Of a DNA stretch of 64,000 nucleotides, positions 60,387 to 64,000 are shown one piece after another. The stretch covers positions 333,107 to 397,106 of the forward strand of contig JABTUQ010000003.1 in assembly GCA_015075225.1 (NCBI GenBank), written 5' to 3'. Made by a program: the position numbers and the translations under genes. How positions within the stretch are numbered: position 1 is the first letter of the stretch; each line of letters opens with the position of its first letter. The notes under the pieces are model-generated. The model was not told the origin of the DNA, did no database searches, and saw only the letters and a list, made by a program, of their open reading frames with translations. Origin of the DNA: Burkholderiales bacterium. GTDB lineage: Bacteria > Pseudomonadota > Gammaproteobacteria > Burkholderiales > Nitrosomonadaceae.

Positions 60387-63300
60387 AGCTGATCATCTGG
60401 TTTGTCAAAAATCCGGTTGCTGCCAATTTACTGATGATCCTGATCATCGTTGGTGGCATCGTGGGGTTGATCACGGCAGACCGTTATGTCTATCCGCCGG
60501 AACCCCGTCATCAGCTCGAAATCAGGACTATTTATGATGGCGCCGGCCCTGCTGAAGTCGAGCAGGCGATCTGTATTCCGATCGAGCATGCGATCCATGA
60601 TCTGCAGGGAGTCCGGCATCTGCACGCCGAGGCGAAGCAGTCGCTTTGTCGTGTACTGGTGGAATTTGATCCGGCTGTCGATGCCACCCGGCTGCAGGCG
60701 GAAGTGCAGGCGCGTCTGGAAGCAGTGACGGTCTTTCCCGAGGATGCGGATAAACCGGTGATGCGTGAACTGAAAACAGGCCCACAGGCAATCATTGTCG
60801 TCGTGCGCGGCACAGCTGATCCGCGCACGTTACAGCATTACCGTGATCGATTGCACATCCGGTTGAGTACGCACCCCGACATCGGCCAAATCCTGCTTTT
60901 TCCGGAAATACCGTATGAAGTATCGATCGAGCTCAACCGGGCAACACTGCAGCGCTATGAACTCAGCCTGGATGAGGTTGCCCGGGCGATTCAGGCAGCT
61001 TCCGGCAATATCTCAGCGGGAGAACTGAAGAATAGCGATGGCAGATTACTGATCAGAAGCCAGGCACAGGCCATGACCGTGGAGGATTTTGCTGCGATCC
61101 GCTTACGATCGGACCGGCAGGGCATGCAACTGAAACTGGGCGATATCGCACGGATCACAGAGACTGTACGCGAGCAGAACATGCTGGTCCGATCCGATGA
61201 TCTACCGGCAATGGAACTGGTGATCTGGCCGCGCAGCCAGCTTGGTTCGACTGTACAGGCCGTGCACGAGGTGATTGCGGCATTTCGGCCCGAGCTGCCG
61301 GCTGACGTCGAAGTCATCACCTGGGATGACTGGTCCAAGTATTACGATGAGAACATGGCGATGCTGAGAGGCAACGCCATTTCCGGCTTCATTCTGATAT
61401 TCATCGTGCTGGCACTGGTTCTGGATATTCGCCTGGCGTTATGGGTCAGTGCGGGGATTCTGATTTCGGTTTTCGGGGCGTTCTGGTGGATGCCGATACT
61501 GGGACTTTCCCTGAATGTCTATACCATTACTGCACTGATTCTGATTTTAAGCGTGGTAGTGGATGACGCCATCATCGTCGGTGAGCATATCTACAGGCTG
61601 CAGCAGCAGGGCCGGTCTGGCATCTCCGGTGCCATCGGTGGCGTGCGTGCGATGGCGCCGCTGGTGGTGCCTATGGTGCTGACTACCGTGATTGCATTCA
61701 CCCCGGGGATGCTGCTGCCAGGATTGACCGGCCATCTGCTGTATAACAGTTCTGCGGTGGCGATCCTGGCGCTGCTGTTTTCCATGACGGAAACACTGCT
61801 GATTCTGCCTGCTCACCTGGCTGGGCAGCATACGAACGGTCCGGCGGCTGCTATCGAGATCATGCCGCGTTTTCTGGTGTGTGCAATGGCAGCGCTCAAG
61901 AAACAAGTGGATAGCGGATTGCGCCGGCTGACCAGACACTATACCCGTGCCTTGCACATGACCCTGCAGTGGCGCTATCTCACCATTGCCGGATTCGCAA
62001 CCGCGTTGCTGCTGATCGCAGCATTGGTGATATCAGGGCGTATTACCAGTGTGCTGGACCGACCAGTGGATGATTATTATCTGGTGGGCGTGCTCAAATT
62101 TCCGGCCGGTACTGCATTTGAAGAGGTCGAGCGGCAACGGGTGCGACTGGCGCGTATCGCCAATGAAATCCGCACGGAACTGAATGAACGCTATTACCGC
62201 GAAGGTGCTGTGCTGACTGGCGACAGTGTTCGCCATATGCTGATGTACAGTAATGACAACGTAGCGGGCGTCAACCTTGAACTGACCATCGATGACCGTA
62301 TTCGCGACCAGGTGGACACTATCAAACAGCAGTGGCGGGAACGTTTTGGCCCGTTGCCAGCGGGTACGACGTTGATTTTTCAGAGTTTCTGGCCACGCGA
62401 TCTCGGTGTGTCCAGCGATGGTGCCCCCAAGGCAATCGAATGGATCGTAACCGCACCGGATACCGCGCTGCAGAATGCCGCCGGGGAGGTACTGAAGCAT
62501 AAGCTGACGGCCTACACCGGGGTGCACAGTGTCACCAGCTCGATGCAGCCCGGCAAACCCGAACTGCACCTGGAACTGAAACCGGCTGCATCCTTTTACG
62601 GGCTGACGATACGTGACCTGAGTGAACAGGTACGCCACGGCTTTTTCGGGTTGGAAGTACAGCGCTATTATCGCGAGCACGATGAAATCCGCGTCATGCT
62701 GCGTTTCCCGCGTGAAGACAGGCAGACACTTGAGCAACTGCAGACGATGCCGATCAGATTGCCTGACGGCAGCCGCGTGCCGTTTGATACCATTGCCCGG
62801 GCGAAATATCAGCCGGGGTTCGCCAGTATTCAGCGCACCGATCGGGAGCGTATTCAACTGATTGGCGCAGAAGTCTACCAGGATCAGGCCGATGTCGAAT
62901 CTGTCCTAGCCGATATGCGTATTCATGTTATCCCGCAACTGAAAGCGCAATTTCCCGGATTGGATATCAAGCCAGGGGAATCCCGGCAGAAACAGGAAGA
63001 GGTGATGTCAGATCTGTGGCTTTATGGAATTCTGGCACTGTTCGGTATGTATGCGCTGCTGGCGATACCGTTGCGTTCCTACACGCAGCCGCTGATCATC
63101 ATGCTGACGGTTCCGTTTGGTTTCATCGGCGCGGTGGTCGGTCATTTTCTGTTTCAGATTCCGCTTTCACTGGAATCGTATTTTGCATTGTTTGCCGTGA
63201 GTGGCATCGTGATCAATGACAGCCTGGTTCTGATTGCACAGATCAATAAAAACCTGCAACGCAAAACCTCTGTAATAAAAGCTGCGGTGGCAGCAGGTCA

Positions 63301-63535
63301 ATCACGCTTCCGCGCCATCCTGCTGATGAACGTTACGACGCTTGCCGGTTTGTTGCCCCAGCTCAGTTCACAGGGCTACGATGCGGAGAAGATTATGCCG
63401 ATGGCCGTTACCATTGCGTTTGGTATGCTCTTCACGTTCTTCGTGACGCTATTTCTGATACCAGCCGTGTGCGTCGTTTTTAATAGCAATGTCCAGAGTG
63501 ATAAGCCGTTGATAGCCCGTGAAACTTGTCCGTAA
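60383..63535 (+). CDS. RND-family efflux pump, inner-membrane subunit
   Basis: A 1050-aa proton-driven pump with the usual 12 membrane segments and two large periplasmic loops. The first helix is NPVAANLLMILIIVGGIVGLI. The proton-relay aspartates lie in LSVVVDDAIIVGEHIYRLQQQ (about residue 390), and the matching second-half motif is GIVINDSLVLIAQINK. Sequence style is nearer the AcrB-like group of unclear substrates than to heavy-metal pumps. As the last gene of the PepSY-OMF-MFP-RND run beside an NRPS locus, it may export the mature peptide from the periplasm, as PvdRT-OpmQ does for pyoverdine; that is inference. Intact. Confidence 0.92.
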   Translation: MKLIIWFVKNPVAANLLMILIIVGGIVGLITADRYVYPPEPRHQLEIRTIYDGAGPAEVEQAICIPIEHAIHDLQGVRHLHAEAKQSLCRVLVEFDPAVDATRLQAEVQARLEAVTVFPEDADKPVMRELKTGPQAIIVVVRGTADPRTLQHYRDRLHIRLSTHPDIGQILLFPEIPYEVSIELNRATLQRYELSLDEVARAIQAASGNISAGELKNSDGRLLIRSQAQAMTVEDFAAIRLRSDRQGMQLKLGDIARITETVREQNMLVRSDDLPAMELVIWPRSQLGSTVQAVHEVIAAFRPELPADVEVITWDDWSKYYDENMAMLRGNAISGFILIFIVLALVLDIRLALWVSAGILISVFGAFWWMPILGLSLNVYTITALILILSVVVDDAIIVGEHIYRLQQQGRSGISGAIGGVRAMAPLVVPMVLTTVIAFTPGMLLPGLTGHLLYNSSAVAILALLFSMTETLLILPAHLAGQHTNGPAAAIEIMPRFLVCAMAALKKQVDSGLRRLTRHYTRALHMTLQWRYLTIAGFATALLLIAALVISGRITSVLDRPVDDYYLVGVLKFPAGTAFEEVERQRVRLARIANEIRTELNERYYREGAVLTGDSVRHMLMYSNDNVAGVNLELTIDDRIRDQVDTIKQQWRERFGPLPAGTTLIFQSFWPRDLGVSSDGAPKAIEWIVTAPDTALQNAAGEVLKHKLTAYTGVHSVTSSMQPGKPELHLELKPAASFYGLTIRDLSEQVRHGFFGLEVQRYYREHDEIRVMLRFPREDRQTLEQLQTMPIRLPDGSRVPFDTIARAKYQPGFASIQRTDRERIQLIGAEVYQDQADVESVLADMRIHVIPQLKAQFPGLDIKPGESRQKQEEVMSDLWLYGILALFGMYALLAIPLRSYTQPLIIMLTVPFGFIGAVVGHFLFQIPLSLESYFALFAVSGIVINDSLVLIAQINKNLQRKTSVIKAAVAAGQSRFRAILLMNVTTLAGLLPQLSSQGYDAEKIMPMAVTIAFGMLFTFFVTLFLIPAVCVVFNSNVQSDKPLIARETCP

Positions 63536-63582
63536 ACTCAGGGCATAAGGCGGATAGTAGCTATACCTTGTAATAAAAAAAA

Positions 63583-64000
63583 TCAGATTCTTAATACATT
63601 TTTCTTTTTTAGCGTATCTGTCTGAGCTAATGATGCTTTCTCTCCCTCGTATGAAATAACTACATCTTTTCCAGCCACGGGCTTGCCATCCACCACATTT
63701 AATTGATGCACAATAAAATCTTTCCCGGCCTGCTGATAAAAAACTGCATTTTCCTTGTCGATATGCAGAATCTTTCCTTCATACTGTTTTTTATCGTGAG
63801 GAAGTTTGGCCAGATAAATATTGTAAATACCTGGTTTGATCCCTTCTTCAGCTTTCTTGATGGTACCCGTCGTTTCCCATTCATTGTTGATCAGGGCTTG
63901 AATGATCTTTCGCCCGTTCATGACAATGATGCGTCGTTTTTGCGTTGTCATCGTTTCTTGTTTTTCTTTTTTTGTGAGCTGCTTATTAGAGCTTTCTGCA
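63583..64000 (-). CDS. KfrB-like domain protein, C-terminal part
   Basis: The reverse-strand frame is open from the right edge of the window to the stop at 63583. An ATG at 63949-63951 exists, but the reading continues upstream without a stop (QLTKKEKQE), so the gene may be longer. The C-terminal part (GKILHIDKENAVFYQQAGKD, HQLNVVDGKPVAGKDVVISYEGEKA) has the pattern of the KfrB domain. That domain is found in plasmid proteins and at the ends of relaxases and DNA-handling proteins of mobile elements. The function here is unknown. It may mark another mobile-element boundary right of the efflux operon. Confidence 0.5.
   Translation of the reverse strand, partial: AESSNKQLTKKEKQETMTTQKRRIIVMNGRKIIQALINNEWETTGTIKKAEEGIKPGIYNIYLAKLPHDKKQYEGKILHIDKENAVFYQQAGKDFIVHQLNVVDGKPVAGKDVVISYEGEKASLAQTDTLKKKNVLRI

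Noticed and set aside
1-64000. CRISPR array or riboswitch
   Set aside because: No regularly spaced repeat-spacer series and no recognised riboswitch core was seen on reading.

Overview
The window looks like the chromosome of a Gram-negative bacterium, most likely a betaproteobacterium. The left-end gene set and gene style (htpX, alr, M16 protease, ftsYEX, ispD) are compatible with a Nitrosomonas-type ammonia oxidiser. That lineage call is an inference from memory, not from a search.

Region 1 (1-9393) is housekeeping: htpX (partial), a rubredoxin-type NAD reductase, YciI, a parvulin PPIase, alr, an M16 protease, ftsY-ftsE-ftsX and ispD. ftsX has an in-frame stop that removes its last membrane helix. 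Region 2 (9394-12400) is a scarred junction. It holds a lone tRNA 3' end that looks like an attachment-site relic, a GC-rich and frameshifted HTH-endonuclease gene, and an IS1182-type transposase remnant.

Region 3 (12276-63535) is a large NRPS locus: mbtH, a thioesterase relic, an Sfp-type PPTase, four NRPS genes, a CmlA-like diiron hydroxylase, a TonB-dependent receptor and a PepSY protein. These are followed by three sulfotransferases, a PvdE-type ABC exporter, a PvdQ-like acylase, a DHH phosphoesterase and a CysN/CysC remnant. A second PepSY gene and a TolC-MFP-RND efflux operon close the region. Read in order the line is: FAAL-ACP-C-A-T / C-A-T-E-C-A(Thr)-T / C-A(Thr)-T-C-A(Ser)-T / C-A-NMT-T-TE. 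This predicts an acyl-hexapeptide: acyl-X1-D-X2-Thr-Thr-Ser-(N-Me)X6. FAAL loading, ABC export and periplasmic acylase parallel pyoverdine maturation. The distinctive part is a sulfation module: two sulfotransferases carry an SCP2-like C-terminal domain, and the locus also holds an APS-kinase gene (PAPS supply) and a possible pAp phosphatase (by-product removal). The receptor and PepSY proteins suggest a metallophore, but no classical hydroxamate or catechol gene is present.

The locus is damaged, or badly sequenced. An IS1182-type element sits in NRPS3 with a CTAG duplication. NRPS2, NRPS3, the hydroxylase and the outer-membrane factor carry indels, and cysC has an in-frame TAA. A near-palindromic 15-mer occurs both upstream of mbtH and between the cysC and efflux transcription units, so it may be a shared operator or a boundary site. 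The right edge (63583-64000) holds part of a KfrB-like gene.
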